A stretch of 64,000 nucleotides of DNA from Knoxdaviesia capensis (taxonomy: Eukaryota; Ascomycota; Sordariomycetes; Microascales; Gondwanamycetaceae), in the NCBI GenBank assembly GCA_001510575.1, contig LNGK01000012.1, positions 518,389-582,388 on the forward strand, read 5' to 3'. Each line of letters starts with the position of its first letter. The first letter of the stretch is position 1. The position numbers and the translations under genes were made by a program. Of the stretch, positions 1-10,734 are shown in pieces. The notes beneath the pieces were generated by a model. It saw only the letters and a program-made list of their open reading frames with translations. It did no database searches and was not told the DNA's origin.

Positions 1-1918
1 AGAAGAAGAACAAAGGAGGGACATTCTGGGGAAAACTTTTTCGAATGAACATGTTCCGTCGAACGATCATCGTCGAAGCCAGAAGAGAGAAGGGAATCCA
101 TATCAGCCTTTCGCTCACGCCGAACGACGGAAAGCGCTTTCTGCCGTTTCTAACACTATGTTTGATCCTTCTTCGGATACGTTAATGACTTGGGGGTGGT
201 TTGAATGGTCTTTTGGGGCATATTCAACCACGTTATAACAATATCTCGGCCAAGGGAGGAGATTATGTCGATGAGGCACGAGATATGGAGCAAACGATGG
301 CAAAAAAGGCAAAATTAATAAGGTCTTTGCATATTGGATCTACACCAGACGATTGTCTTTTAGGTGTGAGTAATGGGCCAACCACAGGCTTCTATGCCCG
401 CGCCGTGAAACCGACGGCCGTGGTTGTATCGTCCTATCTGGTATTTTATGCCGTAAGCATTGATGCGTAAGAAGGGTGGGAGAAAGCGTGCCTTTTCCAG
501 GGTTCTCCTTTCCTCTCCAGCCTCTCTCATGCCTTCGGTGGCAGGAGCTATCGACAAGGTCTGCAGGTCCAGCATACACGTAGGTGTTTACACTTCACAG
601 CATCGCTGCTGCTATTTTTCAGACCTGCCCATTTCCACAGCAGTTACGGAAGGTGCGATTCCCTCAGGTCAAAGCTAGGCTGACCACCGGAACAGTATCT
701 GAGCATATGATTCATCAGTTAACCTCGTGCTTGCAGGTATTGTTAGTCGAATGTATATGGATTTGGAAAGCGCCAGCTACTCACAACATGTGGTAGGTCC
801 AGTACAGTACGTGACAAGAGAGAGAAGGAGCAAAGGACATATAAACCCTAGCTAAACCCTAGATCTTCCCCATCCATGGTCGACTTTACGACGCTAGACT
901 TCAATTCAATGTCTTTCGCTGTGACATTTCTTCTTTCCACGGGCGTCTGTGCCAGACACTAGTGCCCCACCTAAGTATTACAGTACCGCCAAGACTTCCA
1001 CAGAATAAGGATCTCTTATTCAATTTTAGGTACAGGTACAGTGTCTTGCAGGCTCAATCAAGCTTGGATGCTGTATCTACTACTTGTTATTGATCAACAG
1101 GTACTCAACCCCTGACTAAATTTAAAGTAGCTTTCTACTATCAGGGACTTCCACTTAGCTCTCACACTACCCTGTTCTTCATATGAACTTCCAACCTCTA
1201 ATATCTTCTTGTTGCAACAGATACCAGCAGAAGGGAAGGGGTTCACAGGTGTTGTCGCCAATAAGAAGCACACTACAGTACACCACGCCAGCCCAGTCAA
1301 CGGAATTAGTTTGCTTGCACTCTCTTTTAGAAGATGGGGCTGTGGGCACCCGAAAGTGCCATTAAGTTTTTAGTTCCCCGAGGTCTACTGTACACAGCAA
1401 AATCTTAGGGTGGTTGAACACACAAGACAAGCACACACAAAGCAAAGAATCCGGAGCTATTAGGGGGGATCGGTATAAGAAAACTGCAGTGTAATGCTAC
1501 AATGTAACCAGCGCATTAGTGTGGCCGTCCCAAGCCGCCCCAAGGGTCCATACACAGCCCGTACGTACTAAAGAGGCAAAGGAAACTCAAGGCTTAGTCC
1601 ATTTTCTGGTACGACACGATCAGGATCAGGGAAAGAGCGGCCAAATGAAGACCTCGTAAACCCTCTGCACAAAAGAGCAGGAGCATATGATACTCTTTCG
1701 CTCCTACCATCTCATGGCCCCATACAAGATACTACACTGTATGATCTGGGAAATACGCTCTCTTTTCGTCCAGTATTGCTGTAGTACTTACACATTTGGT
1801 GCGCTTGCCATATATCTCGGAAGTACTTCCTAAAGAAGAGTTCTGTGCCTTTGGTCTGTGTTCTCCTTAGAGCTTCAAAGTTCAAAGTCATCCTTCCCCC
1901 AGCCTGACGCCGACACTT
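1..1918. other. gene-free stretch at left edge
   Basis: I see no coding region that I can support here. Open frames are under about 90 codons, overlap each other on both strands and show no recognisable family. The stretch holds a pair of telomere-like AACCCTA words (842-862) and several TACAGTAC-like words near 793-1040. It probably contains the far upstream region of the septin gene and possibly the flank of a gene beyond the left edge. Confidence 0.5.
842..862 (+). promoter_or_regulatory. tandem telobox-like motif
   Basis: Two copies of TAAACCCTAG lie 11 nt apart, giving two AACCCTA cores in tandem. AACCCTA is the core bound by telobox Myb proteins such as Tbf1, Taz1 and TRF. A protein of that class is encoded at 6874-9589 of this window. 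Binding here is inferred only. Confidence 0.4.
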
Positions 1919-3411
1919 TTGGGGAGGCACGTTCACCTCACCACCTCACCTCATCTTTTTTCCTCTCTTCCCACCTTCTTCTCCCTTCACCTCTGTTTTC
2001 TTTCTTCCCCCCCCCCCTCAACAGTTCAATCACCCCCCAAAGGCCGAGCCTTGTTTTGTTTTCGTTCTTCTTTTCTCTTTCTTCTCATTCTCGTGATAAT
2101 CACTAGAGTCTTCTTTTTTTTTCTCCACGATCATCACCATCCAACATCGCCACCCCCATCGTCTTCATTCCTCCTTCCTGCATTCCCATTGTTGGATTTG
2201 GATTTACCAAGGCCATTCTCCCAACTTCGTCAGGTTCTACGACAAACGCCGTTTTTCTTTACAGATATTTGCCGGGCCGGCCCAGTCTTTCACTCTTCAT
2301 CGAGTCTCTCTCTAAGACCACCATCCTTTTTCGTTCTTTTTATCTTCTCTAGGTATAGTACATTTTTTCTATCTTGGATCCCACACACCCCCGTCAACTG
2401 CATGCAGCATCACCGATCGCCCCTTTTTTTCCTCGCTACAAAAAAAAAAAGGCGTCTTGGTCCCTCCCAGATTCTCGGCTCACCCGCTCAGTCATCTGTC
2501 TCTCTCGTGCCTCTATCACTGTCAATCAAGATTCTCTATTTATCCCCCTATCGTACCCTCTCTTCTCTGGTTCTCCCTTGAACCCTTTTTTTTTCTGGGT
2601 CCGGGTCTCACAAGGCTCTTGTCCAAATCCTAATTCTGGCCTCTCCCACTTCTTCTTTTCTCTTCCCCCTGTCTGTTGTTAAATGCGCTACTCTTTCCCA
2701 CATTTGGTCTTCATTCCTCTCTTCGCCAACTAACATCCTCGTCGTCTTCGACCTGTTTTCTTCGTCCGTATAGTTCCGCGCCGGTGTCGTTGTCAAGTCT
2801 CTCATTCATTCCGATCACTCGATCCTGGACAGTCTTCATCGAACGCATCCCATTACAGCTTTCCACTACGCTTTTATCTTGAGTAAGTTCGACCCACGAC
2901 ACATCGCTATCATTCATGTCGCGCATCATACTGTGGCCAACGCGCAAGCCATCAAATACTCCTTGTTTGAATTCAGCTTCTTCTTTCCCTTCTCGTGGTG
3001 TCGTCGCGGTTTCCTTCAGTTTTGTTGTGTTTACCGATCCGAGTGCAAGTGCGATAAGATCAAAGCACGCCTTCCTTATTATGTCCCACCACGCCCTCTC
3101 CCTCGACACTGATCGTTCCCTTGCATGGCAGATGTATCAAGACATTGTCTACGATTGTGTCAGATCGCGGCCTGCTTTAAATCTACCCCAAACACATCGT
3201 CGTCAATTGTCGTGATCCCTTCTTTGATGCTCTGTAAACTAACGGTTCTCTCCACCTCTTCAAGCCATCAAGATCCATTCCGGACGTCGAGCTTTGTCTC
3301 AAAACTCGTTTCTCATATTCAACCCCGGTACTATTCTTGCTCGCAGGAGAGCCTACGCTCGATCCCTGTGGCAGCTTCGACATCGGATAATCCGTTCTTT
3401 TCCCACAGAGG
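1919..3411 (+). promoter_or_regulatory. pyrimidine-rich promoter/5' leader of the septin gene
   Basis: The + strand is strikingly C/T-rich for about 1.4 kb before the septin start, with runs such as CCCCCCCCC near 2010 and several T8-T9 runs. This is the usual look of long transcript leaders and core promoters in Aspergillus-like fungi. Open frames here (for example 1919-2581) come from the lack of A/G-containing stop codons and are not evidence of protein. Several short upstream ATG frames are present, one (3125-3415) overlapping the septin start codon. The transcription start and any leader intron cannot be fixed from sequence alone. Confidence 0.5.
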
Positions 3412-5026
3412 ATGACGACGCCCCGTCGACCAAGCTTTGGAATGTTGCTCAGACGAAGCAAGTCGGGCGACCTGAAGTCGGGTAAGAAGGGCAAGGACCA
3501 GGATGCTCGCCCGCAGCCAGCTATTCCCAAGAACCCTCCCAAGCTTCCCGATTTCCACCGTGGAGGTGACCAACTATCAAACTCGTTTGCCGGAAATCTT
3601 CACAATGACTCTGCTTCGATTCTCTCCGACCGTACCGACCTCTATTCGGGCCGGCCGTCGATCGACCCTGGCCAAAGTATCGTTGGTGTAGCCATTCCCG
3701 GCCCGCCCCCGATCCCCTTCGACCCCTATGCGCGTACCGAGAGCATGACCCACCGTGGCCGCTATAGCTATGCTAGCAGCGCCATCAGCACCATCAACAG
3801 TCCCCGCCGTGTTCGTCGCAGAAAGGATCCTACTCCGTTCAAGTAAGTCACGTTCTACTTGTGTTTCCATGGCGCCAGTCAATTCCCTAATGCACATACA
3901 CTGACCGTTCTTCTCCTGCTCTAGTGTTTTGGTTGTGGGCAGCCGCAGCTCCGGAAAGACTTCATTTGTCGAGTTTCTGAAAACTGCCCTCGCTATGCCC
4001 GAACGAAAGCGCACCAAGAGATTCGAAGATGAGCATCTGCCCTTCCAGGCTCCCACCTCTGGAAACTTCACATCTCAATACCTGGAAACCGAAATCGATG
4101 GAGAGCGTATTGGTCTGACTCTCTGGGACTCGGAAGGCTTTGAGAAGAATGTTGTTGATCTTCAGCTTCGTGAGATGTCTGCATTCATTGAAAGCAAGTT
4201 TGAGGAAACTTTCACCGAGGAAATGAAGGTCATTCGGTCTCCTGGTGTCCAGGACACCCACATTCACGCCGTATTCCTGATCCTTGATCCCGCCCGTCTA
4301 GATCGCAACATTGCCACTGCGAAGGCATTCTCTGCCAATGGTCACTCCTCCAAGCTCAACGGCCATGCTCGCGCCTACGGGGGTCTCGACGAAGATCTTG
4401 ATATTCAGGTCTTGCGCACGCTTCAGCGCAAGACCATTGTCATCCCCGTCATTTCCAAGGCAGACACCATCACAACCAAGCACATGGCTGTCCTCAAGAG
4501 AGCCGTTTCTGATAGCCTTAAGAAGGCGAACCTGGATCCTCTGGAAGCCCTGGGTCTCGACGACGAGGACGCCAGCTCTGGAGACTCTCGTCGCATCGAC
4601 GAAGAGGATGAGGAAATGACCGAGGGTGAGGAAGTCATCGGCCTGGCACGTGCATCGACCCCCGATGGTCCCAGCAAGTACGAGCATGCTGTTCAGGAGC
4701 AAACCTCTCCTAGCAGCAAACGACTATCCGGAAACTCGATTCGCAAGCACCGCGCCTCAATGGATGGTTCCAAGGAGGACGAACCCCCCTTCCTTCCTCT
4801 GTCAATCATCAGTCCAGATATCTATGAGCCCGGAGTCGTGGGCAGAAAGTTCCCCTGGGGCTTTGCTGATCCTTACAACGAGGAGCATTGTGACTTTACC
4901 CGTCTGAAGGACGCCGTCTTTACCGAGTGGCGAGCCGAACTTCGGGAACTGAGCCGCGAGCAGTGGTATGAGGGATGGCGAACAAGCCGGCTCAAGCTCC
5001 GAGATGGCCCTGCCAATCGCCGATAA
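3412..5026 (+). CDS. septin-family GTPase (possibly the fungal group-5/AspE type)
   Basis: Two exons, 3412-3842 and 3925-5026, joined across a GTAAGT...CTCTAG intron, give 510 aa. The first ~143 residues are Ser/Pro/basic and look disordered. The GTPase domain starts at the exon junction: P-loop GSRSSGKTS, a G3 position reading DSEG where typical septins have DTPG, and a G4 motif SKAD (septins: AKAD). A septin-unique-element-like block follows (GRKFPWG, then NEEHCDF and the RLKDAV helix), which is what separates septins from Ras-like GTPases. A roughly 90-residue acidic Ser-rich insertion separates G4 from that block, and no clear C-terminal coiled coil is visible. Septins form filaments at septa and hyphal tips. 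The family is seen in the sequence; assignment to group 5 is inference from the divergent G3 and filamentous-fungal origin. The ATG at 3412 is the first in frame after the C/T-rich leader. Confidence 0.8.
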
Positions 5027-6873
5027 GCGGCAGATTGATTGTTGGCGGGTAAGCAAACAGGTTTTTTTTTTGACAGTCTTGTGTCTGCCTGCCCTCCCTC
5101 CAGCTTCAATAATCACTCACTCTCTGGGCTTCTCGGCTTTGTCTCTTTTTTCTTTAACGACCAGAAATGACTCCGCAAAGTACCTGTTTGATTTGCCTCT
5201 TTCCCTCTCTTCTCCATTCCTAACCGTCCTTGTCGTTCTCGTTGCATGCAAGAGGTCTAGTTGATATCCCCCGGTTCGTCTACATCAGCATATCCCGAGT
5301 TTCCTCATGGATATATGAGTAATAGTGGCTATCGATTTCGTTTCTTGTCTCTTTTTTTGTGTCTTGATTTTGTGGAACAGCATACCCAGTTGCCATTCGG
5401 TTTTCGTTTCTTTCCTTTGTTTCCCGCTCCTCGGTGCTTTTTTTTCGTTCATTTAAAGTATTATTTCCTTCTTGTTCCTTTCTCTCCTTCGCTTCTCTTC
5501 TCACCCCCACCCTATCGTTCCTGATGCATTTTGTAACATTGGTGTCCGGGAACCATGACTAGGGAGTCAACCAAAATTTGTGTAATCTTTTTTATTTCTT
5601 GTCGGAACCTAGAATGCAATCTTGCTCGGAGAATCTTCTGTACCTCGTGTGCCATGTTTGGTATGGTGGTTTTTCTTTTTCTTTTTCTTGACGGCATGGG
5701 GGAAAACCCTGTGTGGGCGGGAAACCCATTTTAGTAGTCTCAGGAGCCGTGGCGGTGCCAACTATCCGTACAAGTCTCTTTTCTATCTCCTTTTCTGAGC
5801 TTTTTCTCTTCTATCTGGATCGATTTCCTTTCCTCCTTTCTTGCGATGCCTTCCGTATGTTTGATAATATGAGTTTCGTTGTTTGCTTTCGTGTTACGGT
5901 ACCGTCCTCAACCGTTCATTTACTTGAGAATTTACTACAGCAAAATGTAGTCCACGTTGGTAGTTTCCAGGGTAGAGAGAGAGATAAACAAATACTTCAC
6001 ATTGTTGTATAATGCAGGAGACCTCAGATGAGGATCCCAACATCGAGGTATTGGTTTGTAGGCATGAGTCATGGAGAGAGAGTGCCAGCATATAAAGTGA
6101 GCAGCAGTAAGTTGCAGGCCAAGCAACGACGCAGACACATCCAGCTAGACGTAATCATATAAATGAAGCTCATTACTTTGAAAGAAACGATTTGAATTTA
6201 AATAAGGTAAGTCGAGCCAGTACTGAAATACCAAACTGCCCCCAAACCCCAGAGAAGCAAGCCCCCTTCACGTATAAAAAAAGAATACTTCAAGAGAGTG
6301 ACGATGTACACCAAGGAATTCATCAACATTAACAAAGAAGGGGAAAAACCACCCATCTCCTCCAGAGTTGCTTGCCCACCCTCCTTCCTCTCTTCTTTTT
6401 TTTTCGTTTTCATCAATCTTCCTGCAAGAACCCAAAACAAGATAACGGTTAAGACGGGCAAGCAAACGTCCGTGAAACTCAAAACGACGGAAACGGAACT
6501 GCTGGGGGGCAGAGTAGAGAAGTCTGCACCTCCCAAGGAGCCAAGCACAAGCAAGCCACAGAAAAAGGAGTTGGAAACGAAAAAAGTAATAATAATAAAA
6601 GCCAGAACCCATGAAAACGTAGAAACCACATCAGAAATGAAAGAGCCAGAAAAAGAAATTACGATAAGGAGAAGGACAGACGACAGGAGAGAAAGAGAGC
6701 GAAAGCAAAAGGTAAAACGACATAAACGGAGAAAAAGGAACAACCACGGACTACCCCTTCCAGTAATAATAGTGATAGGAATAATGATAAGAACGAAAAG
6801 AGAAAGGAAAAAGCAATCAATCAATCAAACCAAGATCATGCGAACAACAACTTGTGGGCTTGACTAGAGAGTC
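5027..6873. other. convergent 3' intergenic region (septin / telobox gene)
   Basis: The septin gene (+) and the telobox Myb gene (-) end facing each other across this stretch. It is T-rich on + near the septin stop and A-rich on + near the telobox stop, consistent with two 3' UTRs. Frames such as 6198-6824 on the minus strand are low-complexity T-rich translation with no family match. I see no gene. Confidence 0.5.
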
Positions 6874-9589
6874 TTACGCGGTTTCCTCCTCTTCTTCCTC
6901 TTCCGGTGCCGTCTCGCCGCCCTCATGCGCGGGCTGGGCTTCCGGGTCGGTCCGAGTGGTGTTAGTCGGGTTTCCTTCCGCGTCAATATCGGATTCCTTG
7001 CGGTACGGGTTCTTTCCGGCATCCAAGATGATGCTGTTCTCCTTCAAGTGCAGACCGACCATGTCGAAACCAGGGGGGAGAATCTTGTCACGACTAGAGA
7101 GAAAAAAGAAAAAAAGACATGGTTAGTCTTGTTCAATCATCTAAACAAGAGGTTAGAACAGGGGGAAACGTACCGAAGGAAGTCAACCTTCATGTTACGG
7201 GCCTTGTCACGGAGCTGTTGCTGCGTCCGCAACGACGAGAACTCGGCCTCGCGGGCAATCCGCGCCCAGTTGCATCCGTATCTATCAATGTACGCACACA
7301 GGACAGCCGCATCTTCCTCGGTCCAGAAGCGGCGGGGCTGGAACTCCTTCCGCGCCGGGCCCGCACGCGCCGGCGAGTCGGTAACACTGCCGGCCGCCGC
7401 AGCGATGGCTGCCACGTCGGGGTTGGTGGTCATGGGCATCTGGCTGTCGTCGGGGCCGAGCGAGGGCATCTGGCCAGTCAGAGGCATGTCCGCCATAGGC
7501 GTCATAGGTGTGGCAGGCGTCGCCAGCTCGGGGGCCAGCAGGGTGCGCTGAGCCATCGCCGACAACGGGGTGGCCGGCACGTCGCCGGGGGCACGCAGAG
7601 AGCGGCGAGCGCGCTTCTTGGGGGACTTGCGCTGCGACTCGTCCGCGTCAGAGGCGTCGTCGACAAGACGCGTGCGCTTAGCAGTTGGGCGGGTCGAGGT
7701 GGACGCGGACGTCGCGATGCTGGCAAACTGGCTCAGGGCACTGGCGCCACGGTAGAGGCTGTGTTGTGTCATATCAACGGTTGGTTAGTCATGAGAAGGA
7801 TGCAAAGGTGGGGAAGTGCGTGTGGGATATGGATATGGTCATTACCTTTCGTCAGGTCCTCCTGATTCGTGGAGAAGCTGGCTGCCGGGCTCGTCAACGT
7901 TCATGGTAGCAACGGGGCGGCGGCCAGTCATCGAAGCGTACGACCGCTTGACCTCCTCAGCGGCGTACTGGGTCCAAGCACTGAGTTTCTGGATGAACTG
8001 AGACAAGTTGAACTCCTGGGCCAACGCCTCGGTGCTATCACCGCTGGTGAGGAAGCCAATAATCGTGTTCACGCGGTTGATAACCGACTCACGCGCGGCC
8101 AAATCTTCGGTATCCGTGATTTGGATACCCTCAAGTTCGACGTCGCTCAGCTTACGCAGCGGGCCCTCACTGATGGCCACGCCATCGTCAAAAACGGGGC
8201 CGTTGTTGAAGATGCGACGACCAACGCGCATCTTCTCCTCAATATCGCCGGTTTCGGCAGACAGGAGCCAGCGCTGGGTACGGATATCCAGGGCCACAGA
8301 CACATAGTCGTTGTGAGACAGCCACTCGTGGCTAAGACCGGCCGACGCCACCAGGAGCCACGGGAAGTTCTCGTCGATCTGGTCAAACAGGTTGAGCAGG
8401 TCTGCAGGCGACTTCTCGAAGCGCAGGAGCGAGTCCAGGAGGGTGACCAGGTTAGTCAGCGAGAACACAAGCTCGTAAGTGCTGGATGTATTCGACAAAG
8501 TGCGCACGTCAATGAACAAGCCGCCCGATGTGGTGAAGGCCGTTTTAGTGACGTCAAGGGACTGCTTGAGGAAATCCCAGGCTCCCTTCCAGGCAATATC
8601 CTCGGGATCGGGGTTGGAAAGATGGTTCTGAAGCGCAATCACGTCGGACTGGAGCTTGTTAACCAGGAGGAGCATAACAGCAGGATCAACCTTAATGTGG
8701 ACAGCCGGCACAGCCGGAGCGAGCACAGCCGGAATCGACTCAGGGATGGTGACAGCCTGCAAAGCTTCGGCGATGATTTCGGCAGGAGGTGCTTCTTCCT
8801 CTGCCACTTGGGCCTGCTCTTCTTCCTCTTCTTCGTCCTCGTTCTCTTCCTCAACGGGGGAGGGGACTAGTTTTGGGACGAAAAGTCAGCGTTGGTAACA
8901 ACACACACGAAAAAGAACCCCCAAAAAACCACCCCCCAAAAAAAACAATGCGAAGAAATATCCGGAAAGAAAACCCCGAGAAAAAATGAACGCGACGGAC
9001 GAGAATCGATAAGACAGACACGCGAAACAGAATGTTGTCGAAAAGTCGACACGAACGTGAAGCGAGACCTTCCTGAAACCCGAACCGCAAACCCGAAGAA
9101 AAACACAGAAAAAAATTTCTGGTCGGTTCTCTTACCCTAGCCAAAGGGAAATTCGAGGGTTCAAACGCAAACCCGAAGGGCATGAAAAAAAAAAGCAACA
9201 AAATGGATATAACCCGAGTGGTATCTCACACAATCGTAACCCGAAGAACAACAAGATATATCGTGAAAGATCACGGAACAGGAGAGCTTCTTACCGGTTT
9301 CTTCCTCGCCAGCCTCGGCATTGGCGTTTTTGGCAGCATTGGACGAAATGCTGTACACACTCTTAGAGTCCGCGTTCTCCGGGGCACCACGGCGCGCCGA
9401 CCGCGTCTTGGAGGCTCTGCCCGAATCAGCCGCGGCCTCGGCAGCTACGTCGGGAACGACGGGCTCGTCGTCCTTCGACTTGGCTCCGCGTCGGCCACGC
9501 GCGTTGGGCGTGGCGGGCACATCAACCTCCGCAGACTCGGCGCCCTGAGGCGCGCGCGAGCCTCCACGTGCAGTACCTTTCCGAGCCAT
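6874..9589 (-). CDS. telobox Myb/SANT DNA-binding protein, Tbf1/Taz1-like
   Basis: Four exons on the minus strand, 9589-9295, 8866-7846, 7758-7174 and 7093-6874, give 706 aa with every splice phase matching. The N-terminus (~1-120) is basic then acidic and disordered. An all-helical region at roughly 125-340 sits where TRF-type proteins carry the TRFH dimerisation domain. The C-terminal part has a single Myb/SANT repeat (about 580-635) beginning RRFWTEEDAAVL and ending in the telobox-type helix RTQQQLRDKARNMK, close to the QLKDKARN helix of yeast Tbf1. An acidic EEEEEEETA tail ends the protein. Family members bind TTAGGG/AACCCTA at telomeres, subtelomeres and, for Tbf1, ribosomal and snoRNA gene promoters. 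Whether this is the telomere protector (Taz1/TRF role) or the Tbf1 regulator cannot be told from sequence. Intron 1 is long (428 nt). The gene is divergent from the Nop6-like gene, and its upstream region holds two AACCCTA motifs. Confidence 0.75.
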
Positions 9590-9743
9590 TGAATGATCAA
9601 ATTATAATGGCAAGACGAAAGAGGGTGAGAAATGCGAATATGGATGAGATGGAAAAGGGGAAGAAAGAAATGAATGTCGTTGGGGTTTGATAGAAAAAAC
9701 AACACGACCGTAAAATATGGCGCGCAAAAGCCGATTCTGATGG

Positions 9744-9767
9744 GAGAAGAAGAAGAAGAAGAAGAAA
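9744..9767 (-). repeat. (GAA)n microsatellite in the telobox-gene leader
   Basis: A short run of GAA units on +, read as TTC on the transcribed strand, lies about 155-180 nt upstream of the telobox gene start. It is probably part of the pyrimidine-rich leader or core promoter. Confidence 0.7.
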
Positions 9768-9796
9768 GCTTTTGTTTATTCGTTCGGGTGCGAGGA

Positions 9797-9819
9797 TTAA
9801 CCCTATATCTCAACCCTAG
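9797..9819 (+). promoter_or_regulatory. two telobox motifs upstream of the telobox Myb gene
   Basis: TTAACCCTA (9797-9805) and CAACCCTAG (9811-9819) lie in direct repeat at 14-nt spacing, about 210-230 nt upstream of the start codon of the Tbf1/Taz1-like gene. The encoded protein's own DNA-binding class recognises this core, so autoregulation is a reasonable inference. A CATGTG E-box-like hexamer follows within 15 nt. Confidence 0.5.
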
Positions 9820-10219
9820 CTTGGTCATGTGATGTGCCGCTAAACCTAAGGTGGATTTTTTTGTGTGTGGTCCGTGCGCGATTATTTCCTCCTGACTGGT
9901 TTATGCCGACCTTTAGCCGCCAGCGAAACCTCCGTGGTGTTTTGGTCTCGTCTCCTTTTCCCAGCCTCGGAATTTTTTGTATCCGCAACGAGGAAAAAGA
10001 AGAAGTCGCAATATGAGTACAACTGTTACAATGGAGTGAACTGCTATTTTCCCAGCCTTTCCCAGCCCCGCTCATCCTCGGTTGTACGAGTCCGTTTGAA
10101 AGTCTCTCCCCTAGTTGCCGCATTACAATATGCTGATGCTGTTATCATTCCAACGGCACAGATGTTCTCTGGCTGTGAATCCGAGCCAGGAAGTCAGATT
10201 CATTTGTGTATGTGCAGAA

Positions 10220-10239
10220 CATACATAGGGTTATGTATG
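10220..10239. repeat. 20-nt inverted repeat with telobox core in the loop
   Basis: CATACATA and TATGTATG are perfect inverted arms of 8 nt around the 4-nt centre GGGT. The centre region reads TAGGGTTA, a reverse-strand AACCCTA. It lies in the divergent promoter between the telobox and Nop6-like genes. Confidence 0.6.
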
Positions 10240-10734
10240 CACTAGACACGCACAGGGAGGTGGCACGCGTAATACGGAGTCTCCAAATCACTGCACCAAT
10301 CATCACCGGCACTCCATATTCGCAATCGCCCACTTGCCTTCGTACGAGTACGAGTAGAATGTAGAATGATTCAGACAAATGAATCATTGCCGTTGGTCAG
10401 AACACCGTAATCAGTGGTCTGACGGAAAATCATCCATCTTGGGGTTGGGCCTCCCCCTTAGGGTATTACCGGGCGGTGAACGGGAATTCTTTAGCGCCGC
10501 TTTTCTGCTGGCAGAAATAAGTATCAGTAGGCGGTGTACGTGGTAGGCCTTATCGATTAGAAAAAAAAGTTTCCCAGGAAAATTCTCGACAGACGAAGTC
10601 GAGTTTGACAGGTCTCATTGAGCAGGCTCCTGATATTTACATCCTCGTTTGATTCGAAGTCAGCCTATTTAGATAACAGTTTTCTGTTCACACCCACACC
10701 TCTACACACTCACTCCCCCATCTCCCCACACACA

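Larger units (their letters stand above)
9590..10734. promoter_or_regulatory. divergent promoter region, telobox gene / Nop6-like gene
   Basis: About 1.1 kb separates the two divergent start codons. It holds two telobox motifs near the telobox-gene side (9797-9819), a (GAA)n run in that gene's leader (9744-9767), a 20-nt inverted repeat around GGGT (10220-10239), and a pyrimidine-rich leader just before 10735. No coding potential is supported. Confidence 0.5.

Noticed and set aside
1919..2581. 220-codon + strand frame
   Set aside because: Translation is Ser/Phe/Pro/Leu low complexity produced by C/T-rich leader DNA; there is no domain and no supporting splice structure.
6198..6867. Opposed 189- and 208-codon frames
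   Set aside because: Low-complexity Lys/Thr/Arg or Leu/Ser/Phe translations of an A/G-rich segment in the 3' flank of the telobox gene.
7869..8870. 333-codon frame antisense to the telobox gene
   Set aside because: Overlaps the second exon of the spliced minus-strand gene, whose frame and splice phases are consistent; no domain in the antisense reading.
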